Origin: Temnothorax longispinosus
Lineage: Eukaryota > Arthropoda > Insecta > Hymenoptera > Formicidae
DNA: 64,000 bases
Reading direction: 5' to 3'
Assembly: GCF_030848805.1 (NCBI RefSeq)
Contig: NC_092366.1
Span: 8,614,899-8,678,898, forward strand
The position numbers and the translations under genes were made by a program. The stretch's first letter is position 1. Each line of letters starts with the position of its first letter. The notes beneath the pieces are model-generated. The model had not been told where the DNA came from. It ran no database searches and was given only the letters and a program-made list of their open reading frames with translations. Shown here piece after piece: positions 34,833 to 45,822 of this stretch.

Positions 34833-37800
34833 CCGGCGCCGTGACGAACTCGACGTACATCGAGCCCGCGCGATTTCTCGACGACGCGAAGGGCACCGTG
34901 CTCGAAAAGATCCGGGATAATATGACCGAACACGGGTGTCTGAAGGTCAACGTCATATTCAACGGGGAATTCGTAGCGGACGTTAAGACCGATGTGAAGA
35001 GTATCGCTACGCGGAACGAACAGCTCCTCCCGGGGTCCGATCTGGGCGAGTGGTACGATAGGCACGTGCGCGACGCGATTCTAACGCGGTTGGACGAATT
35101 TCAGGAACGCGACAGCGGATGGGCGTTGTCGCGAATATTGAACCTAATCGTGAACGTGAACAAGTGTAATCCCATGCGCGTGGGATGTTGGATGAAAATA
35201 CCGCTGGGTATAAGACTTAAAAAGGCGGTGGTCAACGTGCTGTCGGAGAACGACGCGTGTTTCGCGCGCGCGGTGGTCGCGGCTCTGTACCCCGCCAAGC
35301 GCAACGCGGAACGACGCGGCTCGTATCCCGATTACGCGACGGTGCTGAATCTCGACGGGATCGATTTTCCCATAGATCTGAAAAAGATCGGAAAATTCGA
35401 ACGTCAGAACGACGTATCGATCAACGTGTTTGCAACTCGGGAAGAAATTGAAAAGAAAGCTAAGTTCGGCCGGGGCGCCGACGACAACGCGATCGTGCCT
35501 CTGCGGTTAACCGACGATAAGAGGGACAGGCACGTAAATCTGCTGTATCTGCGCGATACGCTGCGCGGCGTCAACAGGGGCCATTTCGCCTGGATAAAGA
35601 ATCTGTCGCGACTGGTGAATTCGCAATTGACCGCGAAACGGTGCGCGAAGCACGTTTGCGATCGGTAGGTAAAAGAAAAAAAATGAAAAAAGAACGCGAG
35701 GAACAAGGAAAAGACGAGGCGTAATTTTTTTTTACATGCGCATAGTAATCGCTCGCACGTTATTTCGCAGATGTCTACACTATTTCTATACGCGCGATAA
35801 GTTGGTCGCCCACAGCGTCGACTGCGGCCGAATGAACGACTGCGCCGTCGTTCTCCCGAACGAGAGCGACAAGTGGCTGTCGTTCGACAATCACGACAGA
35901 AAGGAGCGACTTCCCTTCGTGGTGTACGCGGATCTGGAGTGTCTTCTCGAGCGACGGGAGAGGGAAAACGTCGAGGGGGGCCCGAGAACGGAAAGATACG
36001 CTTATCAGCGTCACGTACCGTTCAGCGTGGGCTACTATCTGTGCTGTACCTACGACGATACCGCGTCCGCGTACAGATATCGTCGCGGCGAGGATTGCGT
36101 TTCGTGGTTCGTGAACGAGCTTCGCGTTCTCGCGCGTCGCGTTAAGAATAAATTTTCCACCAATATAGCGATGGTGGAGCTCACGGAGGACGAGAAAAGC
36201 GAATTTCGGCTCGCGACTCATTGTCACGTGTGCGGGAAATCGTTCCAACCGGAGGACAAGCGCGTGCGGGATCACTGTCACCTAACCGGACGCTACAGAG
36301 GTCCGGCGCATTCTCGCTGCAATCTGAATTACAGAATTTAAACGTTTACGCGATTCCCGTGTTCTTTCACAATCTGTCGGGTTACGACGCGCACTTCGTC
36401 GTCGAGAAAATCGCGAACGATTTCGAGGGCGGGGTCGATCTGCTGCCGCTCACGAAGGAAAGCTACATATCTTTCTCGAAGACCGTTAAGGAGACGCAGA
36501 CGGACGGGGGATGGGATCGGTACGTGAAGCTTCGATTCGTGGACTCGTATAAATTTTTAGCGGCGAGTATCGAAACCCTGGCGTCCTATCTGAACAAGGA
36601 CAAGCTGAGAATCACGCGTTCGGAGTACGCGGATTTGAGCGCGGAGGATCTCGATCTGCTCACTCGCAAGGGAGTGTTTCCGTACGAGTACGTCGACGGC
36701 GCGGACAAACTGCGGGATACCGAGCTTCCACCGCGCGAGGCCTTTTACAGCTCCCTGACCGACGAGACCGCGAGCGAGAGCGACTACGAGCACGCGACGA
36801 GGGTCTGGCGACGTTTTCGCGTGCGAGATCTCGGCGAGTACAGCGATCTGTATCTCAAGACCGACGTGCTTCTTTTGGCGGATATATTTGAAAATTTTCG
36901 GGACGCGTGTTCGGCGAGTTACGGGCTTGATCCCGCGCATTACTACACGTTGCCGGGGTACACGTGGGACGCCATGCTGAGGTACACCGGCGTGCGTTTC
37001 GAGCTGCTCACCGACATCGACATGGTGCTGTTCGTGGAACGCGGAATACGCGGCGGCCTCAGTCAATGTTCGCTCAGGTACGCGCGAGCCAACAACAGGC
37101 ACGTACCGACGCACGACTCGTCCCAGCCCACTACGTATCTCATGTATTACGACGTGAACAATCTGTACGGCTGGGCTATGAGCGAATCGATGAACAACGC
37201 CGTCTTCGGCAAGACTATGGAGAACGTGCGCGATCACGTGGACGTGCGTCTCGTGACGCGATGGGACGGGAGATACGGCGCGGAGGCGTTGATCGCTAAG
37301 CCGAATTTTCACAGCAGAAGCGTCTTCTCGGAGAATCTGGTGGCGATCGAGTTGCGTAGGCTCGAGGTAAAATTCAACAAGCCGATCTACGTGGGTATGT
37401 CTATTCTCGAGATATCCAAGACGCGTCTCTACGAGTTTCACTACGACTACATGGTGCCGCTCTATCGCGACCGTTGTCGAATTGCCTACACGGATACGGA
37501 CAGTTTGATCTATTCGCTGGAATGCGAAGACGCGTACGAGCGTATGAAACGCGACGTGCACAGGTTCGACACGAGCGATTACGCGGAGAACAACGCGCAC
37601 GGTATGCCGCGCGTCAACAAGAAGGTGCCCGGTTTGATGAAGGACGAGAAAAACGGCGCGATCATGACGGAGTTCGTGGGCCTCAGAGCGAAGATGTACA
37701 CTTACAAGGTACTCGGACGTGACGACACCAAGAGAATAAAGGCGTCAAGAGAAACGTAGTCGCGAAGAGGATCACGTTCGAGGATTACGTGGCGTGTCTG

Positions 37801-37971
37801 CGGAACGCGCGCGAGCTGAAGACGCGCCAGTCGTGCATACGCTCGACGCTGCACGAGGTTAACACCGTGTCGGAGCAAAAACTAGCCCTCAGTCCGCACG
37901 ACGACAAGCGATACGTGACGTCGAACGGCGAGGAGACGCTTCCATGGGGACATTACAAAATACCGTTGTAA
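34514..37971 (+). pseudogene. DNA polymerase B (protein-primed type), left copy, broken
   Basis: The order matches insect Polinton polymerases. An N-terminal region (EFQERDSGWALSRILNL, DGIDFPIDLKKIGKFE) is followed by a phase-2 intron at 35665-35770 (GTAGGT...CGCAG). Then come ExoI YADLECLL (35923), an endonuclease-VII-like CHVCGK...RDHCHLTGRYRG motif (36223-36330), ExoII HNLSGYDAHF (36370), ExoIII YLKTDVLLLADI (36850), PolA YYDVNNLYGWAMS (37147), PolB NNAVFGKTMENVR (37192), PolC YTDTDSLIY (37486) and the C-terminus ending WGHYKIPL at 37971. Breaks: a stop at 34793 where the right arm has Trp, a frame change at 36339, loss of the roughly 130-150 residues normally between PolA and PolB, and a 1-bp deletion near 37740. 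It cannot encode an active enzyme. Confidence 0.88.
35665..35770 (+). other. Spliceosomal intron in the Polinton polymerase
   Basis: Reading through hits a stop at 35666-35668, but removing GTAGGT...TTTCGCAG (106 bp) joins the conserved CDR and CLHYFYTRDKL segments that are contiguous in related polymerases. The right arm carries the same intron at 41473-41369. Confidence 0.75.
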
Positions 37972-38122
37972 AAAAAAGGGGAAACAATATTGTACGCTTT
38001 AAAAATTGTTTTATCGTAAAAATCAATAACACGTAAGAAACAAATCGACGAATGTGTAAACTTTTATTGACAATAAAGTAAGCGTTGCGCGTTTCTACGA
38101 ATGTCTAAGTATTTCTTTCTTT

Positions 38123-38872
38123 TTACAATACAGACGCCTTATCTATCCACGAATTGTGCGAACTGTCCATTCCCAGCCACTTCACGAACGCTCGATTGCC
38201 GCGCTTGCGCAGGACTTTTTCCACGAGATAGACGTCGGGATTGGAGACGCACAGCAACTCGTGTTCGTAGAATCCTCCGGCTATCGCTTCTCCGCGAACG
38301 TCTTTCAACAGATACGTAACGGGATTGGTCCTTTGTACTTTGGCTATGCGAAAGATCTCGGTGGTCCAATTGGGAGTGTAGCCTTTTTCGAAGATCGTTT
38401 TGAATTTGCTCACGCGCACAGGATCGCCGACTCGAAATTTCGCCGGCGCGGCTATCTTTGCGCGACCGTACACCGTGCGCAGCAGTTTTTCGGCGACGGT
38501 GGGCGTCACGTTCGCCGGACGCATTCGGATCGTTCTGTGTCTGCGACGATTGTAATTCGACAAGAGGCGCGGCAGCGAGTCTATCCATCTGTACGATCCC
38601 TGGAGCGTGAAGAGCTTCCACATGTCGTTTTTCAGCGTGCGATTGAATCTCTCCACCACCGACGCTTTCATCACCGAATACGTGGAATAGTGATTCACCT
38701 CTCGCTCGTCGAGAATTTTGCGCACGTCGGCGTTGTAGAATTCCTTTCCTTTGTCCGTTTGCAGATTCCTGGGGTGTCGCGCGTCCTCGCGAAAGATCTT
38801 TCGGAGAGCCGTCGCGACCTCCTTTCCGCCCTTGCTCTTGAGCGGGATCGCCCAGGCGTACCGCAGATCGAA
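38123..38872 (-). pseudogene. Polinton integrase, N-terminally truncated
   Basis: From YAWAIPLKSK (38860) on, the frame is a retroviral-type integrase core. NLQTDKGKEFYN carries the second catalytic Asp (38755) and ASVVERFNRTLKNDMW the catalytic Glu (38653), followed by NYNRRRHRTIRMRPANV. A chromodomain-like end (VLRKRGNRAFVKWLGMDSSHNSWID) closes the protein at 38123, as in Polinton integrases. The zinc-binding N-terminus and the first catalytic Asp are missing, replaced in frame by the hemopexin-like segment. It should not be catalytically competent. Confidence 0.85.
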
Positions 38873-39378
38873 TTTACCGGCCGACGAGACGGTCCTCGTA
38901 AATTCGTTGAATTTGTAGAACTGCGCCCGAGTGGTGAAGTACAGATTGCCGTCGACGTAGCGGAAGATCGACGTCACGCCGGTCGGTATTCCGGGAAACG
39001 TCGCCTCGAGGGGCGTAAATTTGGCGACTCTCTTGTCCTTGTCGCATTCGTCTATCTCGCCCACCGCGTTACCGTTGAACACCACGAAGGAACGTCCTCT
39101 GTGGGTGTTGATCAACGTGTTTTCGGGAAATCCGTTCCTGCAGGGTCTTCGGCCAACCTGGCCGCAGACTAAATTCCGGATATTAAAACAAGTATACCAA
39201 ATTATCTACGAACACCACGAGATCGCCGGACGGGGATTGATAGGCGGCGGTCACGCGCGTGTAATTGTCGTGAAGAAAGCTCATGTGATTCGAAAGGGTT
39301 AAAGGTCCGTTGTACGTCTTACCGTCCAGATCAATCGACCAAACGTAACGCTTGTACGAGATGTACATTCGATTTTCC
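38873..39378 (-). pseudogene. Hemopexin-like protein remnant fused between polymerase and integrase
   Basis: The minus strand encodes several units of the pattern 'aliphatic-x-A/S-hydrophobic...DG..YFF....YxxF', such as TGVTSIFRYVDGNLYFTTRAQ and SGDLVVFVDNLVYLF. This resembles hemopexin-type propeller blades. A one-base frame change lies near 39183. The segment joins the right-arm polymerase at about 39379 and the integrase at about 38872, both abruptly, so it is the C-terminal part of a lost gene. Hemopexin is my best match, not a firm one; another repeat propeller is possible. Confidence 0.4.
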
Positions 39379-42300
39379 ACTACGTTTCTCTTGACGCCCT
39401 TTATTCTCTTGATGTCGTCACGTCCGAGTACCTTGTAAGTGTACATCTTCGCTCTGAGGCCCACGAACTCCGTCATGATCGCGCCGTTTTTCTCGTCCTT
39501 CATCAAACCGGGCACCTTCTTGTTGACGCGCGGCATACCGTGCGCGTTGTTCTCCGCGTAATCGCTCGTGTCGAACCTGTGCACGTCGCGTTTCATACGC
39601 TCGTACGCGTCTTCGCATTCCAGCGAATAGATCAAACTGTCCGTATCCGTGTAGGCAATTCGACAACGGTCGCGATAGAGCGGCACCATGTAGTCGTAGT
39701 GAAACTCGTAGAGACGCGTCTTGGATATCTCGAGAATAGACATACCCACGTAGATCGGCTTGTTGAATTTTACCTCGAGCCTACGCAACTCGATCGCCAC
39801 CAGATTCTCCGAGAAGACGCTTCTGCTGTGAAAATTCGGCTTAGCGATCAACGCCTCCGCGCCGTATCTCCCGTCCCATCGCGTCACGAGACGCACGTCC
39901 ACGTGATCGCGCACGTTCTCCATAGTCTTGCCGAAGACGGCGTTGTTCATCGATTCGCTCATAGCCCAGCCGTACAGATTGTTCACGTCGTAATACATGA
40001 GATACGTAGTGGGCTGGGACGAGTCGTGCGTCGGTACGTGCCTGTTGTTGGCTCGCGCGTACCTGAGCGAACATTGACTGAGGCCGCCGCGTATTCCGCG
40101 TTCCACGAACAGCACCATGTCGATGTCGGTGAGCAGCTCGAAACGCACGCCGGTGTACCTCAGCATGGCGTCCCACGTGTACCCCGGCAACGTGTAGTAA
40201 TGCGCGGGATCAAGCCCGTAACTCGCCGAACACGCGTCCCGAAAATTTTCAAATATATCCGCCAAAAGAAGCACGTCGGTCTTGAGATACAGATCGCTGT
40301 ACTCGCCGAGATCTCGCACGCGAAAACGTCGCCAGACCCTCGTCGCGTGCTCGTAGTCGCTCTCGCTCGCGGTCTCGTCGGTCAGGGAGCTGTAAAAGGC
40401 CTCGCGCGGTGGAAGCTCGGTATCCCGCAGTTTGTCCGCGCCGTCGACGTACTCGTACGGAAACACTCCCTTGCGAGTGAGCAGATCGAGATCCTCCGCG
40501 CTCAAATCCGCGTACTCCGAACGCGTGATTCTCAGCTTGTCCTTGTTCAGATAGGACGCCAGGGTTTCGATACTCGCCGCTAAAAATTTATACGAGTCCA
40601 CGAATCGAAGCTTCACGTACCGATCCCATCCCCCGTCCGTCTGCGTCTCCTTAACGGTCTTCGAGAAAGATATGTAGCTTTCCTTCGTGAGCGGCAGCAG
40701 ATCGACCCCGCCCTCGAAATCGTTCGCGATTTTCTCGACGACGAAGTGCGCGTCGTAACCCGACAGATTGTGAAGAACACGGGAATCGCGTAAACGTTTA
40801 AATTCTGTAATTCAGATTGCAGCGAGAATGCGCCGGACCTCTGTAGCGTCCGGTTAGGTGACAGTGATCCCGCACGCGCTTGTCCTCCGGTTGGAACGAT
40901 TTCCCGCACACGTGACAATGAGTCGCGAGCCGAAATTCGCTTTTCTCGTCCTCCGTGAGCTCCACCATCGCTATATTGGTGGAAAATTTATTCTTAACGC
41001 GACGCGCGAGAACGCGAAGCTCGTTCACGAACCACGAAACGCAATCCTCGCCGCGACGATATCTGTACGCGGACGCGGTATCGTCGTAGGTACAGCACAG
41101 ATAGTAGCCCACGCTGAACGGTACGTGACGCTGATAAGCGTATCTTTCCGTTCTCGGGCCCCCCTCGACGTTTTCCCTCTCCCGTCGCTCGAGAAGACAC
41201 TCCAGATCCGCGTACACCACGAAGGGAAGTCGCTCCTTTCTGTCGTGATTGTCGAACGACAGCCACTTGTCGCTCTCGTTCGGGAGAACGACGGCGCAGT
41301 CGTTCATTCGGCCGCAGTCGACGCTGTGGGCGACCAACTTATCGCGCGTATAGAAATAGTGTAGACATCTGCGAAATAACGTGCGAGCGATTACTATGCG
41401 CATGTAAAAAAAATTACGCCTCGTCTTTTCCTTGTTCCTCGCGTTCTTTTTTCATTTTTTTTCTTTTACCTACCGATCGCAAACGTGCTTCGCGCACCGT
41501 TTCGCGGTCAATTGCGAATTCACCAGTCGCGACAGATTCTTTATCCAGGCGAAATGGCCCCTGTTGACGCGCGCGCAGCGTATCGCGCAGATACAGCAGA
41601 TTTACGTGCCTGTCCCTCTTATCGTCGGTTAACCGCAGAGGCACGATCGCGTTGTCGTCGGCGCCCCGGCCGAACTTAGCTTTCTTTTCAATTTCTTCCC
41701 GAGTTGCAAACACGTTGATCGATACGTCGTTCTGACGTTCGAATTTTCCGATCTTTTTCAGATCTATGGGAAAATCGATCCCGTCGAGATTCAGCACCGT
41801 CGCGTAATCGGGATACGAGCCGCGTCGTTCCGCGTTTGCGCTTGGCGGGGTACAGAGCCGCGACCACCGCGCGCGCGAAACACGCGTCGTTCTCCGACAG
41901 CACGTTGACCACCGCCTTTTTAAGTCTTATACCCAGCGGTATTTTCATCCAACATCCCACGCGCATGGGATTACACTTGTTCACGTTCACGATTAGGTTC
42001 AATATTCGCGACAACGCCCATCCGCTGTCGCGTTCCTGAAATTCGTCCAACCGCGTTAGAATCGCGTCGCGCACGTGCCTATCGTACCACTCGCCCAGAT
42101 CGGACCCCGGGAGGAGCTGTTCGTTCCGCGTAGCGATACTCTTCACATCGGTCTTAACGTCCGCTACGAATTCCCCGTTGAATATGACGTTGACCTTCAG
42201 ACACCCGTGTTCGGTCATATTATCCCGGATCTTTTCGAGCACGGTGCCCTTCGCGTCGTCGAGAAATCGCGCGGGCTCGATGTACGTCGAGTTCGTCACG

Positions 42301-42626
42301 GCGCCGGTCAGCACGCGACGTTGGAACGCCGCGTCGATCTCGATCCACGAGAAACCTCTGCCGCTGCCGCCGCTACCGCCTTCCCCTCCGTCCAAGCCGG
42401 CGCGGCACCTACGGCGCGTTCGAATCGTCGACGCAGATCCTCCCTCGAACCTTCCAATCGCGCTATCAGAGCCACCAGAGCGGTCACGGCTCCCGTGTTT
42501 CCTCGCTTCCCGGAGCGTTTGACTCGACACTGCTCCCGCAGGAGTCGGAGACACTCGTCGCATCGCCGTCTCCACGCGCGGTACCCGTCCGCGTTGCGGA
42601 CGTCCGCGGCGAGCAACTCGTCGCAC
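39183..42626 (-). pseudogene. DNA polymerase B, right copy, broken and chimeric
   Basis: Mirror copy of the left-arm polymerase. Here the N-terminal frame is open across the position of the left-arm stop (RGFSWIEID). An extra base near 41573 shifts frame before the intron (41473-41369). The PolA-PolB deletion and the frame change near 40803 are shared with the left arm. At about 39379 the true C-terminus is lost, and the frame runs into hemopexin-like sequence, ending at 39183. The different private lesions show the arms are now decaying independently. Confidence 0.88.
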
Positions 42627-43101
42627 TCCTTCCGCATCGCGTCCAGAAAGGTTTACCCTCGGGAACGTTGAATTTCACTCGGTCGAAAAGACGACGAGAC
42701 CGGGCGGTTTGAATCCGACGTATCCTGCTCTCTCCTCCGTACACCGTCTCGTAATAGAGATAATACTCGAGCGGCAGGCGACGCGTATAATCGCTCGCCC
42801 TGACGGAGTTCGCCACCGTCGTCTCTCGCTCGCGATCGGTTCGCGCTCCGATTTCCCGTCGCAGATGATGGGTAGCCAGATTCCATCGCGCGTCCTCCTT
42901 CGCCACCGACGCGCGCGCGCTCGACGACAACGGTGCTTCGACTCTCGCCGATTCGTCGTCCGAGTCGGACGAAAACTTAGGCATGGGCTCGCGACAGCGC
43001 CATTCGTCGTCCGATTCCTCGGACGACGGATAATGGCGATCGTTCATTCGCGAGTACGTATCGCCGATGCTACATTCGCACCGTTGACGTCTATATATCA
43101 A
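42484..43101 (-). pseudogene. Uncharacterised Polinton ORF, right-arm copy
   Basis: Counterpart of 34096-34832. It extends 15 codons further upstream because the stop before the left-arm ATG is absent. About ten amino-acid differences from the left copy in its first 60 residues make this the most diverged stretch of the arms. Function unknown. Confidence 0.4.
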
Positions 43102-43159
43102 AATAAAAAATCTCCATCTTCAATCCACCACATTAATGTTTCGGCGTAATCATAAGTAT

Positions 43160-43483
43160 CTACAAACCTATTTTACAATTCCCTCCACACTGTAAACAGA
43201 ACTCGTGCGTCGATCCTTCGTCGTAAACGTTACGGACGCTGCCGCGAACCATACACCAACATGTTTTAACGTATGAGTCCAAAGCCCCCCACCTGTGTAC
43301 GGTTCTACCGATATGCAATTTGAAATGCTTGGGACACCACCACCTGCGTTCGTTTCTACTGATATGCGATCTAGAATGCTTGGGACACCACGTGTCAGTG
43401 CCAGCGAGTACGTTTCGAAATCCGAGTTCTCTGCCGCGAAGCAAACGCACCATCGACGAGCAATAGCGTCCGTCCGTTCCCAT
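43160..43483 (-). CDS. 107-aa Cys/His/Trp-rich ORF, right-arm copy
   Basis: Encodes the same 107 residues as 33662-33985 without a single change, again behind a TATAAAT (43578-43572). The family is unknown. Confidence 0.5.
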   Translation of the reverse strand: MGTDGRYCSSMVRLLRGRELGFRNVLAGTDTWCPKHSRSHISRNERRWWCPKHFKLHIGRTVHRWGALDSYVKTCWCMVRGSVRNVYDEGSTHEFCLQCGGNCKIGL

Positions 43484-44669
43484 ACCGTATTTTTTTACAA
43501 ATATATTAACTCTCGACTCTAGAATCCTCGTAGAAAAAAACCGTTTGCCGCGCCGTTCGCGCGCCTGTTCAATTTATACCCCCCCGTTCGTCGTCTCAAC
43601 GGAAGACGTACCCCCTGCTGGACGCGCTCTTTCCCGGAATGACGACAACCGCTCGCCGCATCCTCCGAAAAAACCCAGAATGACGACAACCGCTCGCGGC
43701 ATCCTCCGACGAAGAATAAAAGAAAAACAAAAGGAGGAAACGACGAGAGCGACCGCGAACGAGTTAATTTTTATTCAACGCGCGATTCGAACGCGCGTTG
43801 AATAAAAATTATCGCGAATCGTACGAATCGATCGAACGAAGAGACGAGTCATCTCACTCGATCTCGATACGTCGCGTCGGGATGGGCGGAAAAACCGCAA
43901 AACAAAAGGAGGAAAACCGCAAAACAAAACAAAAGGAGGAAACGACGAGAGCGACCGCGAACGAGTTCGAACGCGCGTTAAAAAAATTATCACGTATCGA
44001 TCGAACGATGAGACGAGGCATCTCCATCGATCCCGATGAGTCGGGATGGGCGGGAAAACCACATCCTGCCCGTCGCGACGCGGATCGAAACGACCTTCGG
44101 ACCGAGAGTTAAAAAAAAAACGACGACGACGAAGACGGGCGCGCGAGACCCCCCGCGAAACGAACCACCTAGAACGCGTCGTTCTCCCCCCCCCCCACCC
44201 CCGAAACGTCCAGACGAGCGACCTCGAACGAGTTCGAACGAGTTCGGACGCGCCCGAACGCGCGCGCGACCGACGACGAAGAAAAAAAACAAACAAAAAA
44301 TATTGGCCCGCGATTCTCCAAAACGATCGGTAACGGCGCGAGCGCCGCTCCGAGCGCCCCCTCGGAAAATGCCCAAATCCCCGCAACGAGCCCCCGTTGG
44401 CGGCCCTGCCCCGCGCCGAACCCCCGTTGGCGGCCCTGCCACACCCAACCTTACGTCAAATGTTCCCCTCGCGTCGCGCTCCCCCTCTCGTCCAGTTTTC
44501 TCTTCCCCCCGCATAGCCCCCCCTCCGGTGACCCTTTACACCGTCCCTCGACCCCCTCGCCCACCGCTTACGGCGCTCCCCCCGCGGCAGCGAAGCCCCC
44601 CCCCCGACTCCGCTAACCGCAAAAAAGATCCCTGAGTGTAGAAGTAGATGTTACCTCCCTACTCTTAAT

Positions 44670-45386
44670 TATGCCATAGACCCAAACTTTTTTTTAGTAG
44701 TGGGGGTAATTAGCTTCAGAGTGAAATCGTATCAATCGTATCAATCTGGTAGAGTTGCTGCTCTAACAATTTGAATAAAAAATTTATTCCTGCCTTATAG
44801 GTGCCCGCATTTATTTAAATTAGACTGACAATCTTCTCTTTTGGACTATTGCAATCACTCTAATATATTAGTGATAAAACCCCTCTATAAGCTTTAATGA
44901 GTAAGAAAGATTCTAAAGAAGAGCATTCATATTAAAGTAAAAAAATTCATATTAAGTAAAAGAAAACCGTATATCTTTATAGTCGGGCTCTAAATAGCAT
45001 CTCACAAACAAAGTTTTTGACATCAGAATTCTGCATTAATATATTTAATACACCAATTTCTCAAATATAATGACATATATGCAAGCAATATATACTTGCA
45101 TAAATAAAAAGTAATAATAATTAATTTTATCATAATTTGAATGTTATTATAACATTACAAGTTTTAATTAAAAATATGATTCTGTTTTCTATAAAAACGT
45201 TGTGTTACAATTTCTTACCTCCTTTAATAAATATTCTTAGCGTCAAATATAAAATATTAAAATATTTTTTTAGTTTTCTAACCGTGCATTAGTGTTGCAA
45301 TTTTATTAAATAATTGATGTAAATTATACATTAATATTACTTTATTTCATACACACATCCACATGCATACACGTTTAGTCAATAGG
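44670..45386. other. AT-rich flank right of the Polinton
   Basis: No ORF, repeat family or RNA gene recognised. Confidence 0.5.
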
Positions 45387-45822
45387 CGGTACAGGTTTCG
45401 AACAAACGGCGGGGGTACAAAATTTGAAACTTTATACTTTGATGGTACAAGTTATTTTGAATCACGTGTATAAATAGCGATTGATTCTGCTCGTGCAAAA
45501 GGGTACTTTACTCTTGAGACTGTTAGGAGTCAGGGGCAGTTTCCGAATGAACGGCGGAGGTACAAAATCTGAAACTTTATACTTTGGTGGTACAAATTAT
45601 CCTGAAGCATGTGTATAAGTAGCGATTGATTCTGCTCGTGCAAAAGGTACCTTACTCTTGAGACTGTTAGGGGGGTCGGGGGTATAATAGTTTCCGAACG
45701 AACGGCGGGAGTACAAAATCTGAAACTTTATATTTCCACGGTACAAAATATCTTGAATCGATTATATGCAGCGATTGATTCTGCCAATAAGAAAGAGTAC
45801 TTCACTCTTGAGACTAATAGGG
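45387..45822. repeat. About 142-bp tandem repeat, three units
   Basis: Each unit carries TTCCGAAYGAACGGCGGRGG, then GTACAAAATYTGAAACTTTA, a GCGATTGATTCTGC core and ACTCTTGAGACTGTTAGG. Units begin near 45387, 45529 and 45671, and the third is the most diverged. Non-coding. Confidence 0.88.

Larger units (their letters stand above)
32479..37760. repeat. Left inverted arm (5.28 kb) of the Polinton
   Basis: It is the reverse complement of 39379-44663 with only scattered substitutions and single-base indels; by eye identity is about 99%. The outer kilobase (32510-33560) is GC-rich and non-coding, with repeated CGAACTCGTTCG and TCGTCGTTTCCT blocks. The duplication stops abruptly inside the polymerase gene at GAAACGTAGT. 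Confidence 0.93.
37761..39378. other. Unique core between the inverted arms
   Basis: The 1618-bp core holds the last part of the left polymerase (to 37971), convergent polyadenylation signals (TTTATT 38062-38067 and AATAAA 38072-38077), the integrase remnant and the hemopexin-like segment. It is the only part of the element present once. Confidence 0.85.
32479..44663. mobile_element. Maverick/Polinton-type element with giant inverted arms
   Basis: The element starts AGTAGGGAGGTAACATCTAC and ends with the complement, so termini are AG...CT. CTTAAT flanks it at 32473-32478 and 44664-44669, a perfect 6-bp duplication. A 6-bp duplication with AG/CT ends, a type-B polymerase of the DNA_pol_B_2 family and a retroviral-type integrase together define Polintons (also called Mavericks, related to adintoviruses). 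About 10.6 of its 12.2 kb is inverted duplication. Normal Polintons are 15-25 kb with much shorter terminal repeats and carry capsid, protease and ATPase genes; none was found here, so it is a defective derivative. Confidence 0.93.
39379..44663. repeat. Right inverted arm (5.28 kb) of the Polinton
   Basis: Complement of 32479-37760. Visible differences include a 3-bp indel near 42655, single-base indels near 41573 and 39395, and several replacements in the upstream ORF (for example EKSDDEWHY versus EESDDEWRC). Confidence 0.93.

Noticed and set aside
36337..36343. TTTAAAC at the polymerase frame change, resembling a -1 slippery site
   Set aside because: The heptamer is not in register with the upstream frame: its codons are those of the downstream frame. 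The upstream frame also stops at 36339 inside it. An ordinary indel is simpler.
36557..37600. 347-codon open frame antisense to the polymerase (and its mirror at 39540-40583)
   Set aside because: It lies exactly opposite the conserved polymerase motifs, is Val/His/Arg-rich as expected from the complement of a GC-rich coding strand, and has no recognisable domain.
38156..39172. 338-codon frame opposite the integrase
   Set aside because: It is the complement of the integrase/hemopexin-like frame, which carries the recognisable motifs.
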